A program made the translations under genes and the position numbers. A stretch of 64,000 nt of DNA. Source: Micromonospora mirobrigensis (GTDB lineage Bacteria; Actinomycetota; Actinomycetes; Mycobacteriales; Micromonosporaceae). The notes below the pieces were generated by a model that saw only the letters and a list, made by a program, of their open reading frames with translations, did no database searches and was not told where the DNA came from. The stretch spans positions 1 to 64,000 of the forward strand of contig NZ_FMCX01000002.1 in NCBI RefSeq assembly GCF_900091555.1, written 5' to 3'. Below are positions 15,862-25,157 of this stretch, in pieces. Position 1 is the first letter of the stretch. Every line of letters begins with the position of its first letter.

Positions 15862-16839
15862 ATGCGGGCCAGTCGACTCCTCTCCGTCCTGCTGCTGCTC
15901 CAGGCGCACGGCCGGTTGACCGCCGCCGAGCTGGCGCAGCGGCTGGAGGTGTCGGTACGCACCGTCTACCGGGACGTGGAGGCGCTGCACTCGGCCGGCA
16001 TCCCACTCTACGGCGAGGCCGGGCACGCCGGCGGCTACCGGCTGGTCGACGGCTGGCGGACCCGACTGACCGGCCTCACCGCCGAGGAGGCCGAACGGCT
16101 CGTCTTCGCCGGGCTGCCCGGGCCGGCCGCCGAGCTGGGCTACGACAGCGTCGTCGCCGAGGTGCAGCGCAAGCTGCACGCCGCGCTGCCCGGCCCGTAC
16201 GCCGACCGGGCCGCGCAGGTGCGGCAACGCTTCCACCTCGACCCGGCCGGGTGGTACTCCGACGGGGACGCCTCGGCGCACCTGCCGGCAACCGCCGACG
16301 CGGTCTGGGGCCAGCGGCGGATCCGGGTCCGCTACCGCGGCTGGCGGGGCGAGGTCGTCCGGGTGCTCGAGCCGTACGGGCTGGTGCTCAAGGGCGGCCG
16401 CTGGTACGCCGTGGCGGCGCGCCCGGACCGGCCCGAGCCGGCCACCTACCGGGTCAACCAGGTCCTGGAGCTGACCACGCTGGACGAACGCTTCGACCGG
16501 CCCGCGGACTTCGACCTGCCGGGCTGGTGGCGGGCGCACGTGGTGGACTTCCGGTCCCGGCTGCACCGCGACGAGGCGACGATCCGGCTCTCGCCCCGGG
16601 GCCGGCAGCGGCTCGGTGAGATCGCCGGCGACCTGGTGGTCGCCGCGGTGGACGCCAGCGCCGGGCCGCCGGACGGATCCGGGTGGGTGGAGGCGGTCGT
16701 ACCCATCGAGTCGCTGACCCACGCCCACGGTGAACTGCTGCGGCTCGGCGCGGAGGTGGAGGTCCTCTCCCCCGCCGCGCTGCGCGACCGGCTCGCGGCG
16801 ACGGCCGCCGGACTGGCGGCGCTCTACGCCGCCGGCTGA
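15862..16839 (+). CDS. HTH/WYL-domain transcriptional regulator (YafY type)
   Basis: A 325-residue regulator. The N-terminal HTH_11 domain reads [49 protein letters not shown], followed by [17 protein letters not shown]. The central WYL domain (about residues 145-220) includes [33 protein letters not shown], with the usual W-Y-L triad as WYA. A WCX-like C-terminal region ends with [14 protein letters not shown] domains bind nucleic-acid or nucleotide-like ligands in studied cases. The gene is leaderless by its -10 spacing and sits on a perfect operator, so it is probably autoregulated. Confidence 0.87.
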   Translation: MRASRLLSVLLLLQAHGRLTAAELAQRLEVSVRTVYRDVEALHSAGIPLYGEAGHAGGYRLVDGWRTRLTGLTAEEAERLVFAGLPGPAAELGYDSVVAEVQRKLHAALPGPYADRAAQVRQRFHLDPAGWYSDGDASAHLPATADAVWGQRRIRVRYRGWRGEVVRVLEPYGLVLKGGRWYAVAARPDRPEPATYRVNQVLELTTLDERFDRPADFDLPGWWRAHVVDFRSRLHRDEATIRLSPRGRQRLGEIAGDLVVAAVDASAGPPDGSGWVEAVVPIESLTHAHGELLRLGAEVEVLSPAALRDRLAATAAGLAALYAAG

Positions 16840-16842
16840 CAG

Positions 16843-18339
16843 TCAGCCCAGCTCGCGCAGGGCCGCCCCGAGGGTGGCCACGCCCCGCTCGATGTCGCCG
16901 GTGGCGTTGGCGGCGTAGCCGAGCACCAGGCCCGGCGGCTGGCGACGCTGCCCGTGCCAGGACAGCGGCTGCACCTTCACCCCGCGGCGCAGCGCAGCGG
17001 CGGCGAGCGCGGTGTCGGGCACGCCCCCAGCGAGGGTGACCATCAGGTGCAGGCCGGCGGCGGCGCCGTGCACCACGGCACCGGGCAGGTGGGCGCGGAC
17101 GGCACGGATCATCGCGTCCCGGCGGCGGACGTGCCGGCGGCGCAGCAGCCGCAGGTGCCGCTCCAGCCCGCCGGACTCCATCAGCTCGGCGAGCACCAGC
17201 TGCGGCAGGGCCGCGTTGCCGAGGTCGGCGGTGCGCTTCGCGGCCACCAGCGCGGCCCGGTACGGCGGGGGCGCCAGCACCCAGCCGATCCGCAGCGCCG
17301 GGGCGAGCAGCTTGGAGACGCTGCCGGTGTAGCAGACCCGGTCGGGCAGCATGGCCCGCAGCGCCGGCACCGGCGGCCGGTCGTAGCGGTGCTCGGCGTC
17401 GTAGTCGTCCTCGATCACCAGGCCGCCCCGCTGCGCCCAGTCGATCAGCCGGCGCCGTCGGGCGCCGTCGAGGACCACCCCGGTCGGGAACTGGTGCGCG
17501 GGGGTGAGGATGACCGCCGGCGCCCCGGTCGCGGCCAGTTCGTCGACCCGCAGTCCGTCGGCGTCGACCGCGACCGGCGGGGTGGAGAGGCCCCAGTTGC
17601 GCAGGTGCTGGCGTACGCCCAGCGAGCCGGGGTCCTCCACGGCCACGGTGTGCACCCCGTCGGCGTGCAGCACCTGGGCGAGCAGGCCGAGCGCCTGGGA
17701 GACGCCGGCGACCACCACCACCTCGGCCGGGTCGACCCGGATGCCCCGGTTGCGGGCCAGCCAGGTGGCCACGGCGTGGCGCAGCGCGGGCGTGCCGGTC
17801 GGGTCGCCGTAGCCGAAGGCGGCCGGTTCGAGGCGGTGCAGCACCGACCGCTCGGCGCGTAGCCAGGCCGCGCGGGGAAACGCCGCCAGATCGGGCACGC
17901 CGGGGGTCAGGTCGATCTCGGCCGGGGCGGTACGCAGCGCGTCGAACACGTCGGTGCCGGGCCGGTGCGGGAACAGGTGGTCGCCGGCGTACGCCGGATC
18001 GGGCGCGAGGGCCGGCTCCGGTGGGTGCCCGCCGGCCGGCCCGGGGCGGGCCACCACGACGGTGCCGGCGCGACCCCGCCCCGTCACGTGCCCGTCCTCG
18101 GTGAGCCGCTGGTACGCCTCGGTCACCACTCCCCGGGAGACGCCGAGGTCGGCGGCGAGCACCCGGCTGGCCGGCAGCCGGGAGCCGACCGGCAGCTGGC
18201 CGCCGGCGATCGCCGCCCGCAGCCGCTGCGCCAGCCACTCGGCGCGGCCACCTCGGGGCGCCTGGCCCACGTCGAGCTGGAGGAAGTCCGAGCCGGCCGT
18301 TATGGACCGGTCGTCGGCCACCGCTTTGGCACTATCCAT
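16843..18339 (-). CDS. MocR-family regulator (GntR HTH fused to aminotransferase fold)
   Basis: A 498-residue protein: winged helix at about residues 30-95 (EWLAQRLRAAIAGGQLPVGSRLPASRVLAADLGVSRGVVTEAYQRL) followed by a fold-type I PLP domain. PLP features include SQALGLLAQ, the IEDDYDAEHRYDR Asp and the Schiff-base lysine in YTGSVSKLLAPALRIGW. MocR proteins use PLP to sense metabolites such as pyridoxal, GABA or taurine. It is divergent from a LysE-type exporter with only 29 bases between start codons, so it almost certainly controls that gene. Confidence 0.87.
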   Translation of the reverse strand: MDSAKAVADDRSITAGSDFLQLDVGQAPRGGRAEWLAQRLRAAIAGGQLPVGSRLPASRVLAADLGVSRGVVTEAYQRLTEDGHVTGRGRAGTVVVARPGPAGGHPPEPALAPDPAYAGDHLFPHRPGTDVFDALRTAPAEIDLTPGVPDLAAFPRAAWLRAERSVLHRLEPAAFGYGDPTGTPALRHAVATWLARNRGIRVDPAEVVVVAGVSQALGLLAQVLHADGVHTVAVEDPGSLGVRQHLRNWGLSTPPVAVDADGLRVDELAATGAPAVILTPAHQFPTGVVLDGARRRRLIDWAQRGGLVIEDDYDAEHRYDRPPVPALRAMLPDRVCYTGSVSKLLAPALRIGWVLAPPPYRAALVAAKRTADLGNAALPQLVLAELMESGGLERHLRLLRRRHVRRRDAMIRAVRAHLPGAVVHGAAAGLHLMVTLAGGVPDTALAAAALRRGVKVQPLSWHGQRRQPPGLVLGYAANATGDIERGVATLGAALRELG

Positions 18340-18368
18340 CGGACCATTGTGACTGCAGGGTGGAGTCC

Positions 18369-18980
18369 GTGAGCATCACGTTCCTGATCACCACCCTGGT
18401 GGTGGTGGCCACCCCGGGCACCGGGGTCATCTTCACGTTGTCCGCCGCGCTGTCCCACGGGCGTCGGGCCGGTCTGGTCGCCGCGTTCGGCTGCACGCTG
18501 GCGGCCGTGCCGCACGCCGCCCTCGCCCTCACCGGCCTCGCCGCGCTGCTGCAGACCGGCGGCCTGGCCTTCCTGCTGGTCAAGTACCTCGGTGTGGCCT
18601 ACCTGCTCGGCCTGGCCTGGGCCATGCTGCGCGACCGCGGCGGTCTCGCGGCACCACGAAACACACCGCCGCGTACGGCGACCCGGGTGATCGTCTCCGC
18701 CGTACTGGTCAACCTGCTCAACCCGAAGCCGGCGCTGTTCTTCATCGCCTTCCTGCCACAGTTCGTGCCGGCCGACGCGTCGGGGGCGACGCCGCGCATG
18801 CTCGTGCTCAGCGGCGTGTTCGTGCTCTGCACCTGGCTGGTCTTCAGCGGATACGGCCTCTTCGCCGCCGCCGTACGCGGTCACCTGTTGACCCGGCCAC
18901 GGGTCACCTACCGGCTGCGTCAGGTCTTCGCCGCCTCGTTCCTCGCCCTGGGCGTCAAGCTCGCCCTGACCACCGCCTAG
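18369..18980 (+). CDS. LysE-family exporter
   Basis: A 203-residue, six-helix protein with the LysE/RhtB opening VSITFLITTLVVVATPGTGVIFTLSAALSHGRRAGLVAAFGCTLA, including the PGT(P/G) motif after helix 1, and the NLLNPKPALFFIAFLPQF motif near the centre. These proteins export amino acids or derivatives. GTG at 18369 is chosen because GGAG sits 4 bases before it. It is divergent from the MocR regulator and followed after 9 bases by the B3/B4-domain gene, which may share the transcript. Confidence 0.87.
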   Translation: MSITFLITTLVVVATPGTGVIFTLSAALSHGRRAGLVAAFGCTLAAVPHAALALTGLAALLQTGGLAFLLVKYLGVAYLLGLAWAMLRDRGGLAAPRNTPPRTATRVIVSAVLVNLLNPKPALFFIAFLPQFVPADASGATPRMLVLSGVFVLCTWLVFSGYGLFAAAVRGHLLTRPRVTYRLRQVFAASFLALGVKLALTTA

Positions 18981-18989
18981 GAGACCACC

Positions 18990-19895
18990 GTGCGCTTCCG
19001 ACACTCCCGCCGGATCTGGGCGGCCTTTCCCGAGCTGACCTGCGGCGTCCTGCACAGCGGCGGGATCACCGCCGACGCCGACGTGGCCGCATGGCTCGAA
19101 CCCCTCCTCGACGCCGCGCGGGGGCGGCTGGCCGACGGGCCGGAGAGCGGATTCCCCGAGATCCGGGCATGGCGCCGGACCTTCGCCGCGATGGGGCTAC
19201 CACCGACCCGATACCGGTGCGCGGCGGAGTCGCTGCTGCGCCGCTACCGCCGGGAGGGCGTGCTGCCGCGGCTGCACCCGCTCGTCGACCTGTGCAATGC
19301 CGTCTCCCTGGCCCACGCCGTGCCGGTGGGAGTCTTCGACGTCGACCGGATCGACGGGGACCTGGAGGTGCGGCACGCCAGCGGCGACGAACGCTACCTG
19401 ACCTTCGCCGGCGGGGAGGAGCACCCCGAACAGGGAGAGGTGATCTTCGCGGACTCCCCGGGACGGGCGCATGCCCGACGCTGGACCAACCGGCAGAGCG
19501 GATGGTCGGCAGTTCGCGAGGGCACCGGTGAGGTGCTGGTGGTGGTGGAGGCGATGCACCCTGGCGCCGACGTGTCCGCGGTGCTGGCGGAGCTGGAGTC
19601 CACGCTGGCGGCAGTGTGGTCGGTGGCCGCGCGGACGACGATGCTGACCGCCGCCGCGCCGACCTTCGAGGTGCCCACCGACCAGCCCTGCCCGCGTCGT
19701 CGGAGTCCCGGCCGGCATGGTGACGCCGGTGCTCCACCGGCCGACGGCTCAGGAGGGTTCGGGTGGGTCGATCCAGGACCAGGTGACGCCGTCGGCGGAG
19801 AGCCACGCCCCACGGCTGTCCGGCCAACCGGTCTGCACGTACCCGCCGGGCACCGGCCGGGCGTCCGCGCCCGGTCCGAGCGGAACGCTCCGTAG
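18990..19895 (+). CDS. B3/B4 tRNA-binding domain protein with an unusual C-terminal run-on
   Basis: Residues 1-230 fit a stand-alone B3/B4 domain of the phenylalanyl-tRNA synthetase beta-subunit type: FPEIRAWRRTFAAMGLPPTRYRCAAESLLRR, LVDLCNAVSLAHAVPVGVFDVDRIDGDLEVRHA, and VLVVVEAMHPG. These proteins may edit mischarged tRNA or bind amino acids. The GTG start follows TAGGAG formed with the LysE stop. The last 70 residues after APTFEV are Pro/Arg-rich, do not look like the family, and run antisense over a decayed gene. The true stop was probably lost when the neighbouring sequence was rearranged. Confidence 0.75.
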   Translation: MRFRHSRRIWAAFPELTCGVLHSGGITADADVAAWLEPLLDAARGRLADGPESGFPEIRAWRRTFAAMGLPPTRYRCAAESLLRRYRREGVLPRLHPLVDLCNAVSLAHAVPVGVFDVDRIDGDLEVRHASGDERYLTFAGGEEHPEQGEVIFADSPGRAHARRWTNRQSGWSAVREGTGEVLVVVEAMHPGADVSAVLAELESTLAAVWSVAARTTMLTAAAPTFEVPTDQPCPRRRSPGRHGDAGAPPADGSGGFGWVDPGPGDAVGGEPRPTAVRPTGLHVPAGHRPGVRARSERNAP

Positions 19896-20290
19896 GCTCC
19901 GGCCGCCGTCGGTGCTGGCGAACATCATCGGCTGCTCCGCGGCCGAGATGCCGGCCTGGATCAGCAGGACGCCGTCGGGGCGCACCGTGGCGCGCAGGGT
20001 GCGGTTCGCCACGTCGGCGGTGGCGGTCGCCTGCCGCCAACTGGCGCCCCCGTCCGTGCTGCGCCAGATCACCAGCCTGCCGGTGACCCGGCCCACCGCG
20101 CGAGGTGGCCGGTGGCGGGGTCGACCGCGAGCAGCGGCTCCTGGCTCGGCCCGGGCTCGCGGTCCAGTACCCGCCAGTGGCAGCGCGGCCACGGTTCGGC
20201 TCGTTGGCGTCGAGCTGCCCGGCCAGGGCCCGCCGGGCGCGGACGAGACGGGTCTTGACGGCGTCGAGACGCGAGGGCCGTGAGGTCGGG
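19749..20290 (-). pseudogene. Decayed sialidase/BNR-repeat-like gene with sigma-factor-like tail
   Basis: Downstream of a frameshift near 20100 the minus strand reads IWRSTDGGASWRQ, MMFASTDGGRSLRSV and WLSADGVTWSWIDPPEPS, with Asp-box-like SxDGGxxW repeats typical of sialidase/BNR propellers. Upstream of the shift a different frame gives EPGPSQEPLLAVDPATGHLARW, a plausible earlier part of the same protein. In a third frame, LDAVKTRLVRARRALAGQL resembles the end of an ECF sigma factor. The N-terminal majority of both genes is missing. This is a scar of one or two deleted genes; a sequencing error could explain the frameshift but not the truncation. Confidence 0.5.
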
Positions 20291-20304
20291 CCGGGCCGTG
20301 CCGG

Positions 20305-20910
20305 TCAGGCGGTCTCGCCCGGGGCGAGGTAGCGGTACCGGTCGCCGAGGGTCTCGCCGAACCAGCCGTTGACGCTGGCCAGGCCGCGGTCGTTGAGCTG
20401 GGCGTCGTGGATCGGGACCACCCGCGCCGAGTCGACCGCCCGGGCGAAGTCGATCGCCTCGGTCAGCTTCAGCCAGGAGGCATGGGCCGGCACCAGCAGC
20501 GTCTCCACCGGCACGTCGGGCCGGTGCAGCGAGTCCCCCGGGTGATAGACGGCGTCCGCCACCAGATAGCCCAGGTTGGCGCAGTCCGGTTGCCCGTCGT
20601 GGATAACGGCGTGCCGGCCACCCACCGCGGTCACCTCGAAGCCGGCGGCGGTGAAGCGCTGGCCGACGCGGACCCGGGTCACCGGCAGGTCGGGCGCCGC
20701 CGGCAGCGTGGCGTCCTCGGGCAGGAAGACCGGCACGCCGAGGCCGGCCAGGCGCAGCACGTCGATGTGGTCGGCGTGCTCGTGGGTGACCAGCACCGCG
20801 TCCGCCCCGGCCAGGGCGTACGGCTCGCTCCAGGTGCCCGGGTCGACGACCAGCACCCGCCCGGCGTCCTCCAGGCGTACGCAGGCGTGGGTGAACTTGG
20901 TGATCCGCAT
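20305..20910 (-). CDS. UlaG-like MBL-fold metallo-hydrolase
   Basis: A 201-residue metallo-beta-lactamase-fold protein opening MRITKFTHACVRLEDAGRVLVVDPG, the hallmark of the UlaG/L-ascorbate lactonase-like branch. Metal ligands: HEHADHID, the His in GGRHAVIHD, YHPGDSLH and the closing PIHDAQLND. Substrate unknown. The ATG is 6 bases from a TAGTGT element. Monocistronic, with the decayed sialidase-like sequence directly behind it. Confidence 0.85.
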   Translation of the reverse strand: MRITKFTHACVRLEDAGRVLVVDPGTWSEPYALAGADAVLVTHEHADHIDVLRLAGLGVPVFLPEDATLPAAPDLPVTRVRVGQRFTAAGFEVTAVGGRHAVIHDGQPDCANLGYLVADAVYHPGDSLHRPDVPVETLLVPAHASWLKLTEAIDFARAVDSARVVPIHDAQLNDRGLASVNGWFGETLGDRYRYLAPGETA

Positions 20911-20916
20911 CCGGGC

Positions 20917-20922
20917 ACACTA
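20917..20922 (-). promoter_or_regulatory. -10 element (TAGTGT) of leaderless UlaG-like gene
   Basis: TAGTGT precedes the ATG by 6 bases on the minus strand, fitting leaderless initiation. Confidence 0.45.
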
Positions 20923-20992
20923 TCGCCCCGGTCGGCACCGGTGTGGACCGATGGGATCGACGTATCGACATCTGAAGGCAACCCGTCGGTAA

Positions 20993-21404
20993 CATCTGCG
21001 CACCTCGGACACCCTCACCGAGGCCCACCGCCCCGGCGTACGGCCGTCGCCACACCGGCCGGGCCCGGCGCACGTCTCGACGTACACCGCGTCGAGCGAC
21101 CCGATCCTGTTCGTGCACGGCTGGAACAGCAGCGCCAGCACCCGGAACACCATGATCAGCCGGTTCCGGGCCGACGGCTGGCCGAGCAGCCACCTGCGTG
21201 CCTTCTCCTACAACACCAGCCAGTCCAACGCCACCACCGTCCAACTGGTCGCCCAGGAGGTCGACAAGCTGCTGGGTGATCTACCCGGCGACCAGCACCG
21301 TGCTCTCCGGCGCCACCAACACCAACACCGCCTGCATCGGGCACACCAGCCTGCCGACCGACGCCACCGTCTACGGCCAGGTGCGGGACTTCGTCAACCC
21401 GTGA
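20993..21404 (+). pseudogene. Secreted lipase (alpha/beta hydrolase) with catalytic middle deleted
   Basis: One frame encodes YTASSDPILFVHGWNSSASTRNTMISRFRADGW, AFSYNTSQSNATTVQLVAQEVDKLL, the oxyanion and early region of an actinomycete class 2 lipase. At about 21270-21276 it jumps to another frame reading VIYPATSTVLSGATNTN, CIGHTSL and VYGQVRDFV before a stop, which is the end of the same family. The THSMGG serine elbow, the catalytic Asp region and roughly 100 residues between are absent. An in-frame stop just upstream and no signal peptide show that the N-terminus is also gone. Not functional. Confidence 0.75.
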
Positions 21405-21572
21405 CCGGCGTGGGGCCGCCCGTGGAGGACCGGAGCGGCACTCGCATCGGGTCCCGCCGGTCGATCCGGAACCGGCACGGCGACTCCTCGACCAGCTCCA
21501 TGCGCCGCGGCTACCCGCCTGCCGACCCCTCCACACCCGGTTGAGTCCGCTCCACCCGGGTAGTGCCGCCTC

Positions 21573-22382
21573 ATGCCACAGCGATACGACAGCTACCCGC
21601 GGATCGCGGTCGTCACCGGCGCCGACTCCGGCATCGGCAAGGCCTGCGCCGTCGCCCTCGCCGCCGACGGCTTCGACATCGGCATCACCTGGTACGGCGA
21701 CCCGGACGGCGCCCGGCGCACCGCCGAGCAGGTCCGCGCCACCGGCCGGCGCTGCGAGACGGCGGAGACCGACCTGAGCCGGCTGCCCGCCGGCGCCGAG
21801 GTGATCGACGAGCTGGCCGACCGGCTCGGCGGGATCGGGGTGCTGGTCAACAACGCCGGCACCGGAGGCTCCACGCCGTTCCTGGACACCGGGTGGGAGC
21901 AGTGGCGCCGGGTGCTGTCGGTGGACCTGGACGGCCCGTTCCTCTGCGCCCAGCGCGCCGCGCGACGGATGCGCGCCGCGGGCCTCGGCGGGCGGATCGT
22001 CAACATCACCAGCGTCCACGAGCACGCGCCCCGGGTCGGGTCGGCGGCGTACTGCGCCGCGAAGGGCGGGCTCGGGCTGCTCACCAGGGTGATGGCGCAG
22101 GAGCTCGCCGCCGACGGGATCTGCGTCAACGCGGTCGCCCCCGGGGAGATCGCCACCCCGATGACCGGGCAGGAGGACGTGGACCCGTTCACCGAGGAAC
22201 GTCCCGGCGTACCGGTCGGCCGGCCCGGCGACGCCCGCGAGGTGGCCGCCGTGGTGGCGCTGCTCGCCTCCCCCGCCGCCGCGTACGTCACCGGGGCGTC
22301 CTGGCCGGTCGACGGCGGCATGCTGCTGATGGGGCCGCAGGCCGGCTCGCACCTGAGCAGCGACGAGTGGCGTTCGGCCTGA
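21573..22382 (+). CDS. SDR-family oxidoreductase (classical, FabG-like)
   Basis: A 269-residue classical SDR: TGADSGIG (residues 15-22), NNAGTGGSTPF, catalytic Ser in VNITSVHE and YCAAK as YxxxK, then VNAVAPGEIATPM and a C-terminal PVDGGMLLM. The YGDPDGARRTAEQVRATG stretch lacks the acidic residue after beta-2, which suggests NADP preference. The substrate is unknown; proteins annotated as 256-family oxidoreductases (ygfF-like sugar dehydrogenases) look alike. It stands alone, 168 bases after the lipase scar. Confidence 0.85.
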   Translation: MPQRYDSYPRIAVVTGADSGIGKACAVALAADGFDIGITWYGDPDGARRTAEQVRATGRRCETAETDLSRLPAGAEVIDELADRLGGIGVLVNNAGTGGSTPFLDTGWEQWRRVLSVDLDGPFLCAQRAARRMRAAGLGGRIVNITSVHEHAPRVGSAAYCAAKGGLGLLTRVMAQELAADGICVNAVAPGEIATPMTGQEDVDPFTEERPGVPVGRPGDAREVAAVVALLASPAAAYVTGASWPVDGGMLLMGPQAGSHLSSDEWRSA

Positions 22383-22385
22383 CCG

Positions 22386-23123
22386 CTACCGGTCGACGCG
22401 CTCGGCGACGGTGATGATCTCCGGGCTCGTGGCGGTCGGCGGGCTGCCGTCCCAGTCCCCGTGGCGGTCCCGCACCACCAGACCGGCCTCGGCGAGGAAG
22501 CCGTCCAGGGTCGGCGCGTCCAGGAAGCGCAGGCTGCTGCGGCTGATCCGCGGCGCCGGCCAGGCGGGACCGGTGAACGTGGTGGTGAAGGCGACCACCG
22601 GACCGTCCGCGCGGTCGACCCGGTGCGCGACGTCGACCGGGGCGCCGTCGGGGCCGGTCACCCGCACCCCGTGGACCGGCGTCCAGCGCTCCCACGGCCG
22701 GGCCGCGGGGTTGCGGGTCTCGAACGCGAACCGGCCACCGGGAACGAGGATCCGACGCACGGCCGCGAGACCGGCGCGTACCTGGTCGTCGGTGAGCAGC
22801 ACCTGGAGGGCGTGCCCGGTCATCACCACCAGGTCGAACTCCCCCCACCACGGCGCACCGGCGAGGTCACCGAGGACCCACTCGACGTCGGTGCGGACCC
22901 GCGCCCGGTCCAGCATCGCCGCGGCCGGGTCGAGCCCGCACAGCCGCCCGGTGTGCCCGAGCTCGCGGGCCCGGCGCAGCAGCGCGCCGGTGCCGCAGCC
23001 CACGTCGAGCACCGCCCCGGCGTCACGCACCAGCCGCAGGTGGAAGTCGTCGCCCGGCCCCCACGGGTTCAACGCGTCGTAGAGGGCGGCCAGCGTCTCG
23101 TCGGCGTACGCCTCGTCGATCAT
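22386..23123 (-). CDS. Class I SAM-dependent methyltransferase
   Basis: A 245-residue enzyme with the methyltransferase motif [16 protein letters not shown], the acidic end of beta-2 in [20 protein letters not shown] (motif II) and [14 protein letters not shown] (motif III/post I), then [18 protein letters not shown]. The C-terminal [20 protein letters not shown] matches small-molecule methyltransferases of the Methyltransf_25/11 type. It converges with the SDR gene with 3 bases between stops. No clue to substrate. Confidence 0.83.
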   Translation of the reverse strand: MIDEAYADETLAALYDALNPWGPGDDFHLRLVRDAGAVLDVGCGTGALLRRARELGHTGRLCGLDPAAAMLDRARVRTDVEWVLGDLAGAPWWGEFDLVVMTGHALQVLLTDDQVRAGLAAVRRILVPGGRFAFETRNPAARPWERWTPVHGVRVTGPDGAPVDVAHRVDRADGPVVAFTTTFTGPAWPAPRISRSSLRFLDAPTLDGFLAEAGLVVRDRHGDWDGSPPTATSPEIITVAERVDR

Positions 23124-23176
23124 CGGCCCAGGCTGCCGGCCCGTCCGGCCCGGCGCCAGGGGTTTACCCGCCGGCG

Positions 23177-23779
23177 TCAGGCGTTCAGCAGCGACGAGCG
23201 GTTGATGTGGAACAGTTGCCCGGCGAACGCGGCCAGCGCCGCGACCACCCCGACCAGGATCGCCGCCGCGGGGCCGAGGCCGGCCAGGCCGAGCAGCAGG
23301 GCCACCCCCGCTCCGATCAGCAGGGCGTTGACCGCGCCCACCATCGCCGCGGTGGTGAACAGCAGGTGGTAGCGGGACGGGCGGGTCCCGACCGCCGCCC
23401 AGCTGGCCCGGACCGGGTCGGTGATCGTCGCGTCGGCGAAGAAGTCGTACTCGCCGGCGTAGTGCTCGTGGTAGTACGCCCGGATCTTCTGGATCCGCCG
23501 CAGGTCCAGCGAGTTCTCCACCATCGTCTGCACCAGCCGGGCGAAGGTCAGCAGCCCGGTGATCACCAGGGTCGGCAGCACCGCCGCGAGGTAGGGCTTG
23601 ACCAGCTGGTTGTTGCCGGAGACGAAACCCAGCCCGATCAGGGACGCGGAGAGCAGGGACAGGAACACCGTGGCCCGGCCCACCGACTCCGTGATGGTGG
23701 CACCCCGCGACGTCTGCAGCACGAAGTGCTCGGTGGTCAGGGCGGTGAGCAGCGCCTGTTCCCGCTCCTGGTCCGCCAT
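23177..23779 (-). CDS. Hypothetical integral membrane protein
   Basis: A 200-residue protein with four predicted helices in two hairpins: [35 protein letters not shown], then a 55-residue soluble loop ([32 protein letters not shown]) and [49 protein letters not shown]. The family is unknown to me, although a two-hairpin plus loop layout occurs widely in actinomycete membrane proteins of unknown role. A GGGGGAG site precedes the ATG. Probably monocistronic. Confidence 0.7.
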   Translation of the reverse strand: MADQEREQALLTALTTEHFVLQTSRGATITESVGRATVFLSLLSASLIGLGFVSGNNQLVKPYLAAVLPTLVITGLLTFARLVQTMVENSLDLRRIQKIRAYYHEHYAGEYDFFADATITDPVRASWAAVGTRPSRYHLLFTTAAMVGAVNALLIGAGVALLLGLAGLGPAAAILVGVVAALAAFAGQLFHINRSSLLNA

Positions 23780-23941
23780 GCCGCGACTCCCCCGCCCGTT
23801 GTGAGCTGGACCTCACCCACGATACGGAGCGTCCCGGCCGTCCGGAGGGCGAACGTGCACCCACCGGTGGGCGCCGGGCCCGGTCAGCGGACAATGGGCC
23901 GGTCGTCGAAGCCCTCGGTGCAGGGCGGAAAGGAGGTCGAG

Positions 23942-24805
23942 GTGCCGGACCGGGAGCTGCGGGCCGACTGCGGCCGCTGCTTCGGCATCTGCTGCGTGGC
24001 GCCCGCCTTCGCCGCCTCCGCCGACTTCGCCATCGACAAGCCGGCCGGACGGCCGTGCCCCAACCTGGGCGCCGACTCCCGCTGCGGCATCCACGCCGAG
24101 CTGCGGGACCGCGGCTTTCCCGGATGTACGGTCTTCGACTGCTTCGGCGCCGGCCAGCACGTCGCCCAGGTGACCTTCGGCGGTCGGGACTGGCGCGACG
24201 ACCCCCGGCACGCGGCGACGATGTTCGCCACCTTCGCCGTGGCCCGACCCCTGCACGAGCTGCTCTGGTACCTGACCGAGGCGCTGGCGCTGACCCCCGA
24301 CGGTCCGCTGCGCGCCGAGCTGACCCGCGCGTACGACGAGACCGCCCGGCTGGCCGACGGCAGCCCCGCCGAGCTCCTCGCCCTGGACGTCGACGCGCAC
24401 CGGGGGCGGGTGAACCCGCTGCTGTCCCGCGCCGGTGAGCAGGCCCGCGCCCGGGCCGGGCGGCTCGGGGCGGACCGGCGGGGCGCTCCGCTGATCGGCG
24501 CCGACCTGCGCCGCGTCGACCTGGTCGGGGCGAACCTGCGCGGGGCGTACCTGATCGGCGCGGACCTGCGCGGCGCGGACCTGGGTTGGGCCGACCTCAC
24601 CGGGGCGGACCTGCGCGGCGCCGACCTGCGCGGCGCGGACCTGAGCCGCGCCCTGTTCCTGCACCAGTCGCAGCTCGACGCGGCACGCGGCGACGCGACC
24701 ACCGGCCTGCCGGACCGGCTGCGCCGCCCGCCGCACTGGTCGTCGCTGACCCTCACCCCGGTCCGGTCCGGCCGCCGCTCCCCGACCGGCCGCCGCCGAC
24801 GCTGA
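23942..24805 (+). CDS. Pentapeptide-repeat protein with cysteine-rich N-terminus
   Basis: The GTG start follows GGAAAGGAGG by 5 bases and gives 287 residues. Residues 8-75 hold a cysteine cluster ([29 protein letters not shown]) resembling metal-binding CxxC arrays of YkgJ-type proteins. Residues 185-250 are tandem A(D/N)LRG-type pentapeptides ([20 protein letters not shown] and so on) predicted to fold as a right-handed beta helix. The C-terminus is Arg-rich. Some pentapeptide proteins mimic DNA and protect gyrase, but nothing here shows that role. The Cys cluster plus beta helix is the unusual point. Confidence 0.8.
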   Translation: MPDRELRADCGRCFGICCVAPAFAASADFAIDKPAGRPCPNLGADSRCGIHAELRDRGFPGCTVFDCFGAGQHVAQVTFGGRDWRDDPRHAATMFATFAVARPLHELLWYLTEALALTPDGPLRAELTRAYDETARLADGSPAELLALDVDAHRGRVNPLLSRAGEQARARAGRLGADRRGAPLIGADLRRVDLVGANLRGAYLIGADLRGADLGWADLTGADLRGADLRGADLSRALFLHQSQLDAARGDATTGLPDRLRRPPHWSSLTLTPVRSGRRSPTGRRRR

Positions 24806-24881
24806 CCCCGCCCGGCCGCTGCGGCGTTTCGCGGCTCACCGGCCGGGTAGCCGCCCACAGCGGCGCGACCAGGAGGCGGGC

Positions 24882-25118
24882 ATGGGATATCGGACACGTC
24901 AGGGTGAGCAGCCGGTCGACCCGGCGCACGCCGAGGACCCGGCCGGCCAGGTCCGGCTGGTGCAGGTGGAGGCGGACACCGAGGTACCCGCACCCGAGCC
25001 GGGAGCGCCCCCGCCCGACCAGGTGACCGAGGACGACGGGTCGGGCGTGGCCGGCGGCGCCTCGGGCAGCAGCTCGGGCGGTTCCTCGATGCCCACCCAC
25101 CCGGACGCGCCCCGATGA
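24882..25118 (+). CDS. Small acidic hypothetical protein (78 aa)
   Basis: An ideal AGGAGG site precedes the ATG. The product is acidic and Pro/Gly/Ser-rich (VEADTEVPAPEPGAPPPDQVTEDDGSG, GGASGSSSGGSS), with no hydrophobic segment, and is probably disordered. It reads in the same direction as a second small acidic protein 39 bases downstream, so the two may share a message. No family recognised. Confidence 0.6.
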   Translation: MGYRTRQGEQPVDPAHAEDPAGQVRLVQVEADTEVPAPEPGAPPPDQVTEDDGSGVAGGASGSSSGGSSMPTHPDAPR

Positions 25119-25157
25119 CCGGGTTTGCCCCCGGCGCCGGTGGGCAGAAGGTGCGCC

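Noticed and set aside
14596..16728. Long minus-strand frame over ethR, the hypothetical protein and the WYL gene
   Set aside because: A typical GC-bias shadow without a recognisable domain.
16834..16848. GGCTGAC-A-GTCAGCC dyad as a terminator of the WYL gene
   Set aside because: A one-base loop cannot fold as a hairpin; at best it is another regulator site, and it lies across two converging stop codons.
24480..24660. Apparent tandem nucleotide repeat
   Set aside because: It is the coding sequence of the pentapeptide repeats, not a noncoding satellite or CRISPR array.
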